From Streptomyces koelreuteriae (GTDB lineage Bacteria > Actinomycetota > Actinomycetes > Streptomycetales > Streptomycetaceae): a stretch of DNA of 64,000 nt. The translations under genes and the position numbers were made by a program. The stretch spans positions 3,906,001 to 3,970,000 of the forward strand of contig NZ_CP075896.1 of NCBI RefSeq assembly GCF_018604545.1, read 5' to 3'. Positions within the stretch are counted from its first letter, which is position 1. Every line of letters begins with the position of its first letter. This document shows positions 1 to 7,821 of the stretch, one piece after another. The notes beneath the pieces are model-generated. The model was not told where the DNA came from and ran no database searches. It saw only the letters and a list, made by a program, of their open reading frames with translations.

Positions 1-11
1 GCATACGACCT

Positions 12-28
12 GTATACAAGAAGTATGC
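12..28 (+). promoter_or_regulatory. GntR-type operator upstream of transporter operon
   Basis: The 17-bp sequence GTATACAAGAAGTATGC recurs with two mismatches, on the opposite strand, at the start of the GntR gene (3253-3269). GTATAC-type palindromes are typical targets of FadR/VanR-type GntR proteins. Its position just before the symporter gene suggests local control by that regulator. The match is seen directly; the binding is inferred. Confidence 0.6.
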
Positions 29-95
29 CGGAAGGTCGATGTCCCCCGACGCCCCCGAGCAGTCCCCGAGCAGTCCCCGAGCAAGGATGGGAACC

Positions 96-1457
96 ATGTC
101 CGACACCCCGAAGGACGTCGCGAAGGCGTCCGCTCGGCACTCCGGCGTCCGCCGGGCCTTCGTCGCGAGCCTCACCGGCACCGCGCTGGAGTGGTACGAC
201 TTCGCCGTCTACTCCGCCGCGGCCGCCCTGGTCTTCGGCGACCTGTTCTTCCCTTCGGAGGACCCGCTCACCGGCACGCTCCTGGCCTTCTCCACCTACG
301 CGGTCGGCTATGTGTCCCGCCCGCTCGGCGGGTTCGTCTTCGGCCGCCTCGGTGATGTGATCGGCCGCAAGAAGGTGCTGATCGCCACACTTGTGCTCAT
401 CGGCGCGGCGACGTTCCTGATCGGCGTCCTGCCCACCTACGCGACGGCCGGTGTCGTCGCCCCGATCGCCCTGGTCGTGCTGCGCTTCGCGCAGGGCGTC
501 GGCGTCGGCGGCGAGTGGGGCGGTGCCGTACTGCTGTCCAGCGAGTTCGGGGATCCACGCCGCCGCGGCTTCTACGCCTCCGCCGCCCAGGTCGGCCCGC
601 CCGCCGGAAACCTGCTGGCCAACGGCGTCCTCGCCGCCCTCGGGGCGCTGCTCACCGAGGCGCAGTTCGAGTCGTGGGGCTGGCGTGTGGCGTTCCTGTT
701 CTCCGGCGTCCTCGTCGGGTTCGGGCTGTGGATCCGGGCGAAGCTGGAGGAGACCCCGGTGTTCAAGGCGATGGAGGCCGAGCACTCCCGGCCCGAGGCG
801 CCGATCCGCGAGGTGTTCACCACCCAGCCCCGCGCCCTGCTGGCCGCGATCCTGTGCCGCGTCGGCCCCGACGTGCTGTACGCGATGTTCACCGTCTTCG
901 TCCTGACGTACGCCACCAAGGAACTCGGCATGTCCCAGGGCTCCGCCCTCGCGGCCGTGCTCATCGGCTCCTCGATCCAGGTCTTCCTGATGCCACTGGC
1001 CGGCGCCCTGTCCGACCGGGTCAACCGGCGGCTGCTGTACGGCGCCGCCTCGGTGGCCGCCGGGGTGTGGCCCTTCGTGTTCTTCCCGATGATCGGCGGC
1101 GGCACCTGGCTGCCGCTCGCCACGGGGGTCGTCGTGGGCCTGGTGATCCACTGTTGCCTGTACGGCCCGCAGGCCGCCTTCATCACCGAGCAGTTCGAGC
1201 CCCGGCTGCGCTCCACCGGCTCGTCCCTGGCCTACACCCTGGCCGGGATCATCGGCGGCGCCATCGCCCCACTGCTGTTCACCAGCCTGCTGAGCGCCTA
1301 CGGCACCTGGGGGCCGCTGGCCGTGTACATCGCCCTCGCGTCGGGCATCTCCCTCGTCGGCGTCTGGCTGGGGCGCGACCCGGAGGCCGCCGTCGACGAG
1401 GACGCCGCGCTCGCCGCGCCGAAGACGCCGCAGCCGGCCGACGCCACCCGTCTCTGA
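96..1457 (+). CDS. MFS metabolite:H+ symporter (MHS family)
   Basis: A roughly 453-residue inner-membrane transporter with about 12 hydrophobic segments. The N-terminal GTALEWYDF motif, the loop-2 signature GRLGDVIGRKK and the FAQGVGVGGEWGG segment are hallmarks of the MHS branch (ShiA, ProP, KgtP), which co-transports organic acids, osmolytes or aromatic acids with protons. In-frame ATGs exist at 39, 87 and 96; I prefer 96 because AAGGA sits at a normal spacing. The ATG at 39 has GGAAGG only three bases upstream. It starts an operon with a C-N hydrolase and a cupin and lies behind a GntR operator, so the substrate is probably the compound that hydrolase degrades. The substrate itself cannot be read from the sequence. 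Confidence 0.85.
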   Translation: MSDTPKDVAKASARHSGVRRAFVASLTGTALEWYDFAVYSAAAALVFGDLFFPSEDPLTGTLLAFSTYAVGYVSRPLGGFVFGRLGDVIGRKKVLIATLVLIGAATFLIGVLPTYATAGVVAPIALVVLRFAQGVGVGGEWGGAVLLSSEFGDPRRRGFYASAAQVGPPAGNLLANGVLAALGALLTEAQFESWGWRVAFLFSGVLVGFGLWIRAKLEETPVFKAMEAEHSRPEAPIREVFTTQPRALLAAILCRVGPDVLYAMFTVFVLTYATKELGMSQGSALAAVLIGSSIQVFLMPLAGALSDRVNRRLLYGAASVAAGVWPFVFFPMIGGGTWLPLATGVVVGLVIHCCLYGPQAAFITEQFEPRLRSTGSSLAYTLAGIIGGAIAPLLFTSLLSAYGTWGPLAVYIALASGISLVGVWLGRDPEAAVDEDAALAAPKTPQPADATRL

Positions 1458-1470
1458 GGAGGAACAGATC

Positions 1471-2268
1471 GTGCGCATCGCCCTGAGCCAGCTCACCACC
1501 GGCCCCGACCCGGAGAAGAACCTCCTGCTCATCGAGGAGTGGACCCGGCGGGCGGCGGACGCGGGAGCCCGTGTCGTCGTCTTCCCGGAGGCGTCGATGG
1601 CCTGCTTCGGCACCCCACTGGCACCGCTCGCCGAGCCCCTGGACGGACCGTGGGCCGACGGCGTACGCCGGATCGCCCGCGACACCGGCACGGTCGTCGT
1701 GGCCGGCATGTTCACCCCGGCGGCAGGGGACCGGGTGGTCAACACCCTGCTCGCCACCGGGCCCGGGGTGGAGGCGTCGTACGACAAGATCCACCTCTAC
1801 GACGCCTTCGGCTTCCGTGAGTCCGACACCGTCGCCGCGGGCTCGGCCCCGACGGTCATCGACGTGGACGGCGTACGGCTGGGCCTGGCCACCTGCTACG
1901 ACGTCCGCTTCCCGGAGCTGTTCCGGGCGCACGCCGACGCGGGAGCCGTCGCGACCCTGCTGACCGCCTCCTGGGGCGCGGGGCCGGGGAAGGTGGATCA
2001 GTGGGAGCTGCTGGTGCGGGCCCGGGCGCTGGACGCGACCGTGTGGCTCGCCGCCGTCGACCAGGCCGAGCCGGGCCCCGGTTCCGCCCCGGGTTCCGCG
2101 CCCACGGGGATCGGGCACAGCCTCGTCGCCGGACCCGACGGGACCGTACGGCACGCGCTGGGCGCCGAGCCGGAGCTGCTGGTGGCGGACCTGGACGCCG
2201 ACGAGGTCGCCGCGGTGCGGCAGCGGATCTCCGTGCTGGCGAACCGGCGCCCGGAGCTGTGGGGATGA
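1471..2268 (+). CDS. carbon-nitrogen hydrolase (nitrilase superfamily)
   Basis: A 265-residue cytoplasmic amidohydrolase. The nitrilase-superfamily Glu-Lys-Cys triad is intact: E40 in FPEAS, K106 in YDKIHLYD and C142 in TCYDVRFPE. Length and the CYDVRFPE form match the Nit1/Nit2-like amidase branch (omega-amidase, deaminated-glutathione amidase, N-carbamoyl hydrolases) rather than true nitrilases. The GTG start follows AGGAGG placed immediately after the symporter stop, and the stop overlaps the cupin start as ATGA. The three genes are therefore probably co-transcribed, and the enzyme likely hydrolyses an imported amide or ureide. Confidence 0.85.
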   Translation: MRIALSQLTTGPDPEKNLLLIEEWTRRAADAGARVVVFPEASMACFGTPLAPLAEPLDGPWADGVRRIARDTGTVVVAGMFTPAAGDRVVNTLLATGPGVEASYDKIHLYDAFGFRESDTVAAGSAPTVIDVDGVRLGLATCYDVRFPELFRAHADAGAVATLLTASWGAGPGKVDQWELLVRARALDATVWLAAVDQAEPGPGSAPGSAPTGIGHSLVAGPDGTVRHALGAEPELLVADLDADEVAAVRQRISVLANRRPELWG

Positions 2269-2612
2269 GCAAGCCCGAGCTGGAGTTCCACCTCCCCGAC
2301 GGTCCCTGGCGGGCCCCGGCCGGTGCCGGGCCGGGGGTCGAGGAGCGGGTGCTGGCCGACGACCCGGAGCACGGATCCCGTACGGCGCTCGTCCGCTGGG
2401 CGCCGGGCACGGACACCTCGGCGGACGGCGTGGCCCGCCACGACTTCTGGGAGGAGGTCTACCTCGTCGAGGGAGCGCTGCACGACCTGACGCTCGGCCG
2501 GACCTTCACGGCGGGCATGTACGCCTGCCGCCCGCCCGGGATGCCGCACGGGCCGTGGACGTCCCCGGACGGGGTCACCATGCTGGTGATCACCTACCCG
2601 GACTCGCCCTAG
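2265..2612 (+). CDS. cupin-domain protein
   Basis: A 115-residue single-domain cupin. The segment WEEVYLVEGALHDL corresponds to cupin motif 1 and MYACRPPGMPHGPW to motif 2, with Glu and His residues that could bind a metal. Small cupins of this type act as isomerases, dioxygenases or ligand sensors. It is translationally coupled to the amidohydrolase through ATGA. Its stop overlaps the convergent GntR stop by about three bases, so the operon ends here. The substrate is unknown. Confidence 0.75.
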   Translation: MSKPELEFHLPDGPWRAPAGAGPGVEERVLADDPEHGSRTALVRWAPGTDTSADGVARHDFWEEVYLVEGALHDLTLGRTFTAGMYACRPPGMPHGPWTSPDGVTMLVITYPDSP

Positions 2613-3256
2613 CCCGCGAGCAGCACCTTCAGCGTCGACTCCAGGTGGTGGTCGATGGCGGCACAGGCGGCCTGCGCGTCACCCGCCTCCAGGGCGTCGA
2701 GGATCGCCTCGTGCTCCCCCAGCACCGCTTCCTGGCGTCCCTGCTGGTTGAAGAGGGCGACGACTCCGGTACGGACCTGGCGGCTGCGCAGGCCCTCGTA
2801 GTGCCGGTCGAGGAGGGCGTTGCCGACGGCGGAGACCAGGGCCGCGTGGAAGCGGTGGTCCACGTCGATGAACTCCTTGGCCTGGTCGGCACCGGTGAGC
2901 TCACGCTGCCGCTCCAGCAGCGACCGCAGCTCGGCCACCGGCGCTCCCCCACCGGAGACCAGCTCCTGGGCGGCGTACCGCTCGACGATGCCCCGCAGCT
3001 CCATCAGCTCACGGATCTCCCGCCCCGTGAGCGGGGACACGCGGGCACCCCGCTTGGGCACCAGCTCGACGAGATCCTCGGCGGCGAGCTGCAGCAGCGC
3101 TTCCCTGATGGGCGTCCGCGAGACACCGATCCGGTCCGCCAGCTCCTGCTCCGACAGAAACGCACCCTGCATCCCGGGATTCGTCAGCACCGTGTCCTTG
3201 AGATACGCGTACGCCTTCTCCCGACCGGACTTCACGGCAGCCCCCAGCTCTCGCAT
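2609..3256 (-). CDS. GntR-family (FCD) transcriptional regulator
   Basis: A 215-residue regulator. The N-terminal winged helix (about residues 10-75) contains LSEQELADRIGVSRTPIREA, the classic GntR recognition helix, followed by an all-helical FCD ligand-binding domain with DVDHRFHAAL and GEHEAILDALEAGD carrying the metal-binding His/Asp pattern. The ATG at 3256 lies inside the predicted operator. A GTG at 3235 preceded by GGGGG is a plausible alternative start and would leave the operator upstream. It converges on the symporter-hydrolase-cupin operon. The shared operator suggests it controls both itself and that operon, released by an organic-acid-like ligand. Confidence 0.85.
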   Translation of the reverse strand: MRELGAAVKSGREKAYAYLKDTVLTNPGMQGAFLSEQELADRIGVSRTPIREALLQLAAEDLVELVPKRGARVSPLTGREIRELMELRGIVERYAAQELVSGGGAPVAELRSLLERQRELTGADQAKEFIDVDHRFHAALVSAVGNALLDRHYEGLRSRQVRTGVVALFNQQGRQEAVLGEHEAILDALEAGDAQAACAAIDHHLESTLKVLLAG

Positions 3257-3269
3257 ACACCTTGTATAC
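3253..3269 (-). promoter_or_regulatory. GntR-type operator at regulator start
   Basis: Read on the minus strand it is GTATACAAGGTGTATGC, matching 15 of 17 bases of the site at 12-28. It covers the first possible start codon of the GntR gene, consistent with autoregulation. Inference from motif sharing. Confidence 0.55.
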
Positions 3270-3337
3270 GGACGCTACCACGGGGCTTGCGCGGGGGAGT
3301 CTCCGGCGAGAAAGCGTCCGCTGTGGAGGATCTCGTG

Positions 3338-3781
3338 TCAGAGCGGGAGGTCGTCGGGAAGGACGCGGAACGTCTTGTGCCGGCCCAAGGGCCGTACGGC
3401 CCGGAAGTGACAGCGGTCGAGGGTGAGGATCGCGTCGGTGTCGTAGTCGGCGGCGAGAGCCACGTTCACCGCGTCGGCGAGGTCCAGGTCGAGCGCTCCG
3501 TAGCGGCCTCGAACGGATTGGGCGGCGCCCAGGTGATCCTCCGTGATCTCGGGCAGGACGACGCGGCCCCGGCTCATCCAGCGTCGGAGATCGTCGACAG
3601 CGCTGACGGCGGCCTGTCTGCCGAGCTCGCGCGTGGCCACGTGGTCGAATTCCGCCAGCAGGAGGGGGGACATGACCAGAAGACCGGCCGCCATGATCGC
3701 CTCGTTGGCCGCCCCGTGCTCGGGGTGCGTCGAGTCGAGTGCGGCCAGGAGCCCGGAGGTGTCCGCGATGACGATGATCAC
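3338..3781 (-). CDS. PIN-domain ribonuclease toxin (VapC-like)
   Basis: A 147-residue PIN-domain protein. The acidic catalytic residues are present: D7 in IADTSGLL, E44 in LAEFDHV, the DLDLADAVN cluster around D98-D103, and D122 in LTLDRCHF. PIN toxins of this type cleave RNA in a Mg-dependent manner and are neutralised by a co-encoded antitoxin. The start overlaps the stop of the upstream ribbon-helix-helix gene (3778-3781), a standard toxin-antitoxin arrangement. All key residues are retained, so it looks functional. The RNA target is unknown. Confidence 0.8.
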   Translation of the reverse strand: MIIVIADTSGLLAALDSTHPEHGAANEAIMAAGLLVMSPLLLAEFDHVATRELGRQAAVSAVDDLRRWMSRGRVVLPEITEDHLGAAQSVRGRYGALDLDLADAVNVALAADYDTDAILTLDRCHFRAVRPLGRHKTFRVLPDDLPL

Positions 3782-4038
3782 GTGGCGGTTCCGGAGTCCG
3801 TCTCACTGCGGACCGCGTCGGCGACCGCGTCGCGGACCTCGGTCCTGGACGATGTACGCCCCGAGCCCTCGAAGGTGCGCGAGAACAGCGGCTCGTCCCA
3901 GACGCGGTTCGCCATGGCCGCGAGATGGATGCCCTGGCGGATGATCTCGGCCTCGCTTATGCCCCGCCGCTTGGCCGCCTCCTTGATGATCGCCAGGTCC
4001 TCGGGGTCGGCGTAGACGTTCGTGCGCTTCATGGACAT
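3778..4038 (-). CDS. ribbon-helix-helix antitoxin (VapB-like)
   Basis: An 86-residue protein with an N-terminal RHH DNA-binding fold: a short beta strand (KRTNVYADPEDLAI) and two helices ending in GISEAEIIRQGIH. The rest is a charged, probably flexible tail that would bind the toxin. It overlaps the PIN gene by 4 bp and would act as antitoxin and autorepressor. An upstream start at 4038 gives MSMKRT; starting at the internal ATG would lose only two residues. Confidence 0.75.
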   Translation of the reverse strand: MSMKRTNVYADPEDLAIIKEAAKRRGISEAEIIRQGIHLAAMANRVWDEPLFSRTFEGSGRTSSRTEVRDAVADAVRSETDSGTAT

Positions 4039-4061
4039 GTACCAAGGTTAGTCCATGTTGG

Positions 4062-4202
4062 GCCGACGGCTGGAAGTCGTACAAGAAGGTCGTCGGGGCC
4101 GGCGACCCCAACGGCGATGGCGTCGGCGCCCTGTATCGCAACAGCGGAGACGGCAGGGGGTCGTTCGGCGGTCGTACGAAGATCGCGACGGGCCGGCAGG
4201 GG
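4062..4202 (+). pseudogene. FG-GAP/VCBS repeat protein fragment
   Basis: One reading frame here gives GWKSYKKVVGAGDPNGDG followed by ALYRNSGDGRGSFGGRTKIA. This is the pattern of a secreted FG-GAP/VCBS-like beta-propeller repeat common in Streptomyces (GDLNGDG calcium-loop, then LYxGxGxGxF, then RTKI). There is no start, no signal peptide, and about ten residues of the usual repeat are missing between the two parts. It is a decayed remnant lying between the VapBC pair and the glutaredoxin gene. Confidence 0.55.
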
Positions 4203-4246
4203 TGCGAGGCCGTCGTGCAGGATGTCCGGGAGCGAGGGAGAGACTT

Positions 4247-4525
4247 GTGTCCGAGGAGACTGGTGGGGTCGTCATCTACTGGCGTCCCCTGTGTACGTAC
4301 TGCATGAAGCTGCTGACGCAACTCCGCTTCACCCGGCTCCGATACACCAAGGTCAACATCTGGCGGAACCCGGACGCGGCGGCGTTCGTGCGGTCGGTCG
4401 CCGGGGGGAACGAGAAGGTGCCCACGGTGACCGTGGCCGGGCGGGCCATGGTGAATCCCTCGAAGCGGGAGCTTCTGGAGGCGGTCGAGGCCTACGCGCC
4501 GCATCTGTTGCGCGAGAACGGCTGA
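4247..4525 (+). CDS. mycoredoxin-like glutaredoxin
   Basis: A 92-residue thioredoxin-fold protein. It has the redox motif C16-T-Y-C19 in YWRPLCTYCM, the cis-Pro segment KVPTVTV at about 57-63, and VNIWRNPDA typical of mycoredoxins. In actinobacteria these reduce mycothiol mixed disulfides using the mycothiol/mycothione reductase system. The GTG start follows GGGAG at good spacing; the longer open frame upstream overlaps the VCBS remnant and is not coding. It is monocistronic and cytoplasmic. Confidence 0.8.
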   Translation: MSEETGGVVIYWRPLCTYCMKLLTQLRFTRLRYTKVNIWRNPDAAAFVRSVAGGNEKVPTVTVAGRAMVNPSKRELLEAVEAYAPHLLRENG

Positions 4526-4677
4526 TCGCCTCGGCGGTGGGCGAGTTGCGGGCAACTCACCTCCACAGTCACCCGTTAGAGGGACCGTTGACCTTGACCG
4601 GGGTGCTCAACGGCCCTGCCGGCGGCGGAGAGGGCCACTATGAGTGCAAGCAGCAACGAGCACCAGGAGGTACCGCA

Positions 4678-4881
4678 ATGACTGTGGCTCCAACTCGCTC
4701 TGTAGTGTCCATCGCTCGCCCGAGGAGCTGGGCGGCCCTGCTCATCGTCATCGTGATCGTCTATGGGCCGGCGGCGCAGATCCAGGACGTGCTGACCGGT
4801 CTGATCGCTCTGTCGGCAGTGCTCGTATCGGGCTCGGCGGTGCGGGCCGTGTCGGCGCCCCGGCGGCAGATGACCGTCTGA
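4678..4881 (+). CDS. small membrane protein
   Basis: A 67-residue protein preceded by a strong AGGAGG. Residues about 18-55 form two hydrophobic stretches (SWAALLIVIVIVYGPAAQ and LTGLIALSAVLVSGSAV), so it is probably a two-helix membrane peptide with a basic C-terminus. A perfect terminator hairpin follows at 4913. I do not recognise the family. The strong ribosome site and terminator argue that it is real. Confidence 0.6.
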   Translation: MTVAPTRSVVSIARPRSWAALLIVIVIVYGPAAQIQDVLTGLIALSAVLVSGSAVRAVSAPRRQMTV

Positions 4882-4912
4882 GAACGGGCCGGGCTGGAAT
4901 CCCCGCCGGAGG

Positions 4913-4945
4913 AAAGGGCCGGACCACCCAGTGGTCCGGCCCTTT
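4913..4945 (+). terminator. strong hairpin terminator
   Basis: A perfect 15-bp inverted repeat AAAGGGCCGGACCAC / GTGGTCCGGCCCTTT with a 3-base loop. It sits between convergent genes, with A and T flanks on both sides, so it could stop transcription in both directions. Confidence 0.8.
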
Positions 4946-4964
4946 CGCCTGGTTGTCCCCGGTG

Positions 4965-5621
4965 TCAGCCCGAGAAGGGAACCGCGTCGGTGGGGGACGT
5001 GTGCCAGCTGGTGACGATCGGCTTGTCGACGACGAAGGAATCGACCTTCAGGGACTCCGGGTTCGGGTCGTCGTTGGCGACGGAGACGATGAGGCTGTCG
5101 AGTTCCTTGCCGGTGTCGCCGTTGGTGGTCTTGGGGTTGACGCCGGCGTAGGCGGTGACGCCCTCGCGCAGGGTGATGGGCTGACCCGCCGACTGTTCCG
5201 CCGGTTCGGCCTCCGTGCCGTCCGAGCCGAAGGCGACGACCGGCAGTTCGGCGGGGAGGACGCAGGTGATGCCGGACTTGGCCGTGGCCTTGATCAGGAA
5301 GTAGCCACCGGCCTGGTCCTCGGAGCTCACGCTCCAGGAGATGTCGTTGGTGCCGCAGCTCTGGCCGTAGCCCTTCTTGTCGCCGGAGGAGTCGCCGTCG
5401 GCCGTAGCGGACTTGTCCGACGACGAGCCGCCGCCGGTGGACTTCGATGTGCCCGAGTCGCCGCTGTCGCTGCCGCCCGACGCCGTCGGGCTTGCCTGGC
5501 TGGAGGATGCCGCCGGGGAATCCGACGCCGACGACTCGTCACCGCCCCCGCACGCGGTCATCAGCAGGCCCGAGCCGATCACGGCGGTGACGGCGAGGGC
5601 GGTGCGCAGACGACGGTTCAT
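4965..5621 (-). CDS. DUF4232 lipoprotein
   Basis: A 218-residue secreted lipoprotein. The signal peptide ends in the lipobox LMTAC (Cys about residue 25), followed by a Ser/Thr/Gly/Asp-rich linker of about 60 residues and a C-terminal DUF4232 beta-rich domain (SCGTNDISWSV to the end). DUF4232 proteins are common surface lipoproteins of Streptomyces with unknown function. The longer upstream frame reaching 5792 lacks signal features, and the ATG at 5621 has GGAGG nearby. Tandem decamers lie just upstream. Confidence 0.8.
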   Translation of the reverse strand: MNRRLRTALAVTAVIGSGLLMTACGGGDESSASDSPAASSSQASPTASGGSDSGDSGTSKSTGGGSSSDKSATADGDSSGDKKGYGQSCGTNDISWSVSSEDQAGGYFLIKATAKSGITCVLPAELPVVAFGSDGTEAEPAEQSAGQPITLREGVTAYAGVNPKTTNGDTGKELDSLIVSVANDDPNPESLKVDSFVVDKPIVTSWHTSPTDAVPFSG

Positions 5622-5660
5622 CGCGGAAATCCTCCAAGGGACGACAAGTGCGGGACACCA

Positions 5661-5700
5661 AGCGATCGGTAAGGATCGGTGGCGATCGGTAGCGATTGAT
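5661..5700. repeat. tandem 10-bp repeats upstream of DUF4232 gene
   Basis: Four consecutive decamers: AGCGATCGGT, AAGGATCGGT, GGCGATCGGT, AGCGATTGAT. The 10-bp period places each copy on the same DNA face, as in cooperative binding sites. They lie 40-80 bp upstream of the DUF4232 start. Confidence 0.6.
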
Positions 5701-5796
5701 GTCTCGCGTTTACGATCATCAAGACGGTCGCTCCCGGGCACCGGTTCACGCCGTCTCACGTCCCGGACATCGCCGTCACGTGCCTGTGACACAGCC

Positions 5797-6723
5797 TCAG
5801 ACGGGGCGGCGTTCGGACTCCGGCTCCCTCAGTTCGGCGGTGAACTGCGCGCCCGCCAGCAGCGCCAGGTTGGACAGCCACAGCCAGACGAGGAAGACCA
5901 CGACGCCGGCGAGGGAGCCGTAGAGCTTGCTGTAGGTGCTCAGCGCGGAGGCGTAGAAGGCGAAGCCCGCGGAGACGGTGAGCCACAGGGCGGCGGCGAG
6001 GGCTCCGCCGGGGAGGCTGTGGCCGCGGGTGCGGGCCTCCCTGGGGCCGGTGTGGAAGACGATGACGACCAGCAGGGCCACCACGCACAGCAGGACGGGC
6101 CAGCGCAGCAGGCTCCACGTCCAGGCGGCCATCGTGCCGAGGCCCAGATAGCGGCCGATGCTCTCGGCGGCCGGGCCGCTCAGCAGCAGGACGAGGGAAC
6201 CGACGACGAGCAGACCGAGCAGGGCGAGCGCGGTGAGCAGGATGCGGTGCGCCTTGCGCCAGGGCGAGCGGCTGTCGGCCACCCGGTGCATACGGTGCAG
6301 GGCCCGGCGGAAGACGGCGAGGTAGCTGGAGGCGGACCACAGCGCGCTCACGATGCCGCCGAACAGCAGGGTCCAGACGGCCGAACCGTCGTGCAGGGTA
6401 CGGGACAGCACGTCGTGCAGGGGCGCGCCCGACTGGCCGGGCGCGTAGGCGGTGACATGCGCGATGAAGGCCTCGGCCGTGCCCGGGCTGATCCGGCCGA
6501 ACGCGACGGCCGTGACGAGCAGGGCGGGCAGCACGGCCAGGATGGCGTAGTAGGTGAGGGCCGCGGCGAAGTCCGACACGTCGTCGTGCCACATCGACAC
6601 CGGGGTGCGGCGCAGGGCGGCGGCCCAGAGCCGGGCGGGCGGGTCGCCCGGCCGGGAGGCGGTGCCGGCGGCGGTGCCCGCGGCGGGGCCGTGGGCTGCC
6701 GGGGAGTGCGGTTCAGCGGACAT
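5797..6723 (-). CDS. YihY/BrkB-family membrane protein
   Basis: About 308 residues, with an N-terminal Ala/Pro/Gly-rich tail and six predicted membrane helices. The YihY/UPF0761 signatures are the first-helix region DFAAALTYYAILAVLPALL, GGIVSALWSASSYLAVF, and the C-terminal YSKLYGSLAGVVVFLVWLWL. The family was once called ribonuclease BN; its role is uncertain (transport or envelope function). The start is ambiguous: a GTG at 6771 adds 16 residues and neither start has a clear Shine-Dalgarno. It faces the DUF4232 gene in the same direction with a 175-bp gap. Confidence 0.75.
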   Translation of the reverse strand: MSAEPHSPAAHGPAAGTAAGTASRPGDPPARLWAAALRRTPVSMWHDDVSDFAAALTYYAILAVLPALLVTAVAFGRISPGTAEAFIAHVTAYAPGQSGAPLHDVLSRTLHDGSAVWTLLFGGIVSALWSASSYLAVFRRALHRMHRVADSRSPWRKAHRILLTALALLGLLVVGSLVLLLSGPAAESIGRYLGLGTMAAWTWSLLRWPVLLCVVALLVVIVFHTGPREARTRGHSLPGGALAAALWLTVSAGFAFYASALSTYSKLYGSLAGVVVFLVWLWLSNLALLAGAQFTAELREPESERRPV

Positions 6724-6832
6724 GGGGGGCCTGACGTGCGGACGTGCTGAGGCGGACGTGGGTACCGACACTGTAGGCGGCCGGTGCGACCGGGTGACGT
6801 CGTGCCTCGGGGGCGGCTGCTCTCACGGGGTC

Positions 6833-6862
6833 GGCGGGGCACCGTCGGTACGGTGCCCCGCC
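6833..6862 (-). terminator. terminator after fasciclin gene
   Basis: A perfect 13-bp stem GGCGGGGCACCGT / ACGGTGCCCCGCC with loop CGGT, 17 bp beyond the stop of the fasciclin lipoprotein gene. Confidence 0.75.
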
Positions 6863-6878
6863 GTGTCCGCGTGGGCCG

Positions 6879-7538
6879 TCAGCTGCCCGGCATCAGGACG
6901 GTGTCGATGATGTAGACGTTCGCGTTGGCGGTCTTCACATGGCCGCACACGACCTTCGCGGAGTCGTTCACGGTGTACGACTCCCCCGAGCCCGACGTGG
7001 TCAGCTTCGACTTCTCCAGCGTGTCGAAGGAGCCGTTCTCCAGGTCCTTCGGCGTGAGCTTCTGGCCGACCACGTGGTAGGTGAGGATCTTCGTCAGCTC
7101 GGCCTTGTCGTTGAGGACCTGGTCCAGGGTCGCCTTGGGGATCTTCGCGAAGGCGTCGTTCGTGGGCGCGAACACGGTGATGTTCTCGGCGTTGTTGAGG
7201 GTGTCGACCAGTCCGGCCTTCTTCACCGCCGTCACCAGGGTGGACAGGGCCGGGTTGTTGGACGCGGCGGTGGCCACCGGGTCCTTGGCCATGCCGTCGA
7301 AGGAGCCGGCGCCGTCCGCGGGCACCGATGAGCAGGCCGGGCCGAAGGGCTCGTCGGAGGAGGCGGCGCCGGAGCCGTCCATGCCGGCGGCGGACGCCGG
7401 GGCCGACGCCTTGGCGGAGGAGTCCGCCTTCGCCGAGTCGCCGCTGTCGCCGCCGCTGCCGGAACAGGCGGTCAGGGCGAGGGGGAGGAAGGCGGCCGCG
7501 GCCACGGTCACGGCGACACGGCGGATACGGGTGTTCAT
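6879..7538 (-). CDS. fasciclin-domain lipoprotein (MPT70/MPT83-like)
   Basis: A 219-residue surface lipoprotein: signal peptide with lipobox LALTAC (Cys about residue 25), an Ala/Ser/Asp linker, then one fasciclin (FAS1) domain from about residue 85 to the end. Conserved FAS1 blocks are seen in ALSTLVTAVKKAGLVDTLN, ITVFAPTNDAFAKIP and LTYHVVGQKL, ending in NVYIIDTVLMPG. The nearest characterised relatives are mycobacterial MPT70/MPT83, which are SigK targets. A SigK-like promoter motif precedes it on the minus strand (7757-7786), and the divergent lipid operon carries the same motif. Its leader would be about 200 nt. Its role is probably adhesion or envelope. Confidence 0.85.
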   Translation of the reverse strand: MNTRIRRVAVTVAAAAFLPLALTACSGSGGDSGDSAKADSSAKASAPASAAGMDGSGAASSDEPFGPACSSVPADGAGSFDGMAKDPVATAASNNPALSTLVTAVKKAGLVDTLNNAENITVFAPTNDAFAKIPKATLDQVLNDKAELTKILTYHVVGQKLTPKDLENGSFDTLEKSKLTTSGSGESYTVNDSAKVVCGHVKTANANVYIIDTVLMPGS

Positions 7539-7756
7539 GGTGTTTCTCCTGGTGGTGGGGGGCGTGCGGGTGGGTTGACGGAGGGGGCGGGGGCTGGGGG
7601 CGACCGCCCTCGGCGGCCTGCCAGGGGCCGCGCCGAGGACGGGGAGGGCGGGGCGGGCGAGGAAGGCGTCCCGGCCGTGGATGCGCGGCCGGCATCGCGT
7701 CGCGTCCACCTTCGGCACGACGTCGCGCGGCTTCTTCTCGTCCTGCGTCACGTGGG

Positions 7757-7786
7757 GAATCCGGCCCCGGGAAGGGGGCGGATTGG
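7757..7786 (-). promoter_or_regulatory. ECF (SigK-like) promoter for fasciclin gene
   Basis: Minus strand CCAATCC (7786-7780), 17-bp spacer, GGATTC (7762-7757). It is one of five copies of the same two-block motif around the ECF locus. It would give a leader of roughly 210 nt. Confidence 0.65.
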
Positions 7787-7821
7787 TCGGACCGCTCGTT
7801 CGGATGAAGTCGTCCTCGCGA

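Noticed and set aside
2555-4015. 486-codon plus-strand frame opposite the GntR and PIN genes
   Set aside because: It is the complement of recognised genes with intact domains; its predicted product has no recognisable fold and no ribosome site.
3338-4202. Mobile element carrying the toxin-antitoxin pair
   Set aside because: No transposase, integrase, terminal repeats or clear base-composition change are visible around the pair.
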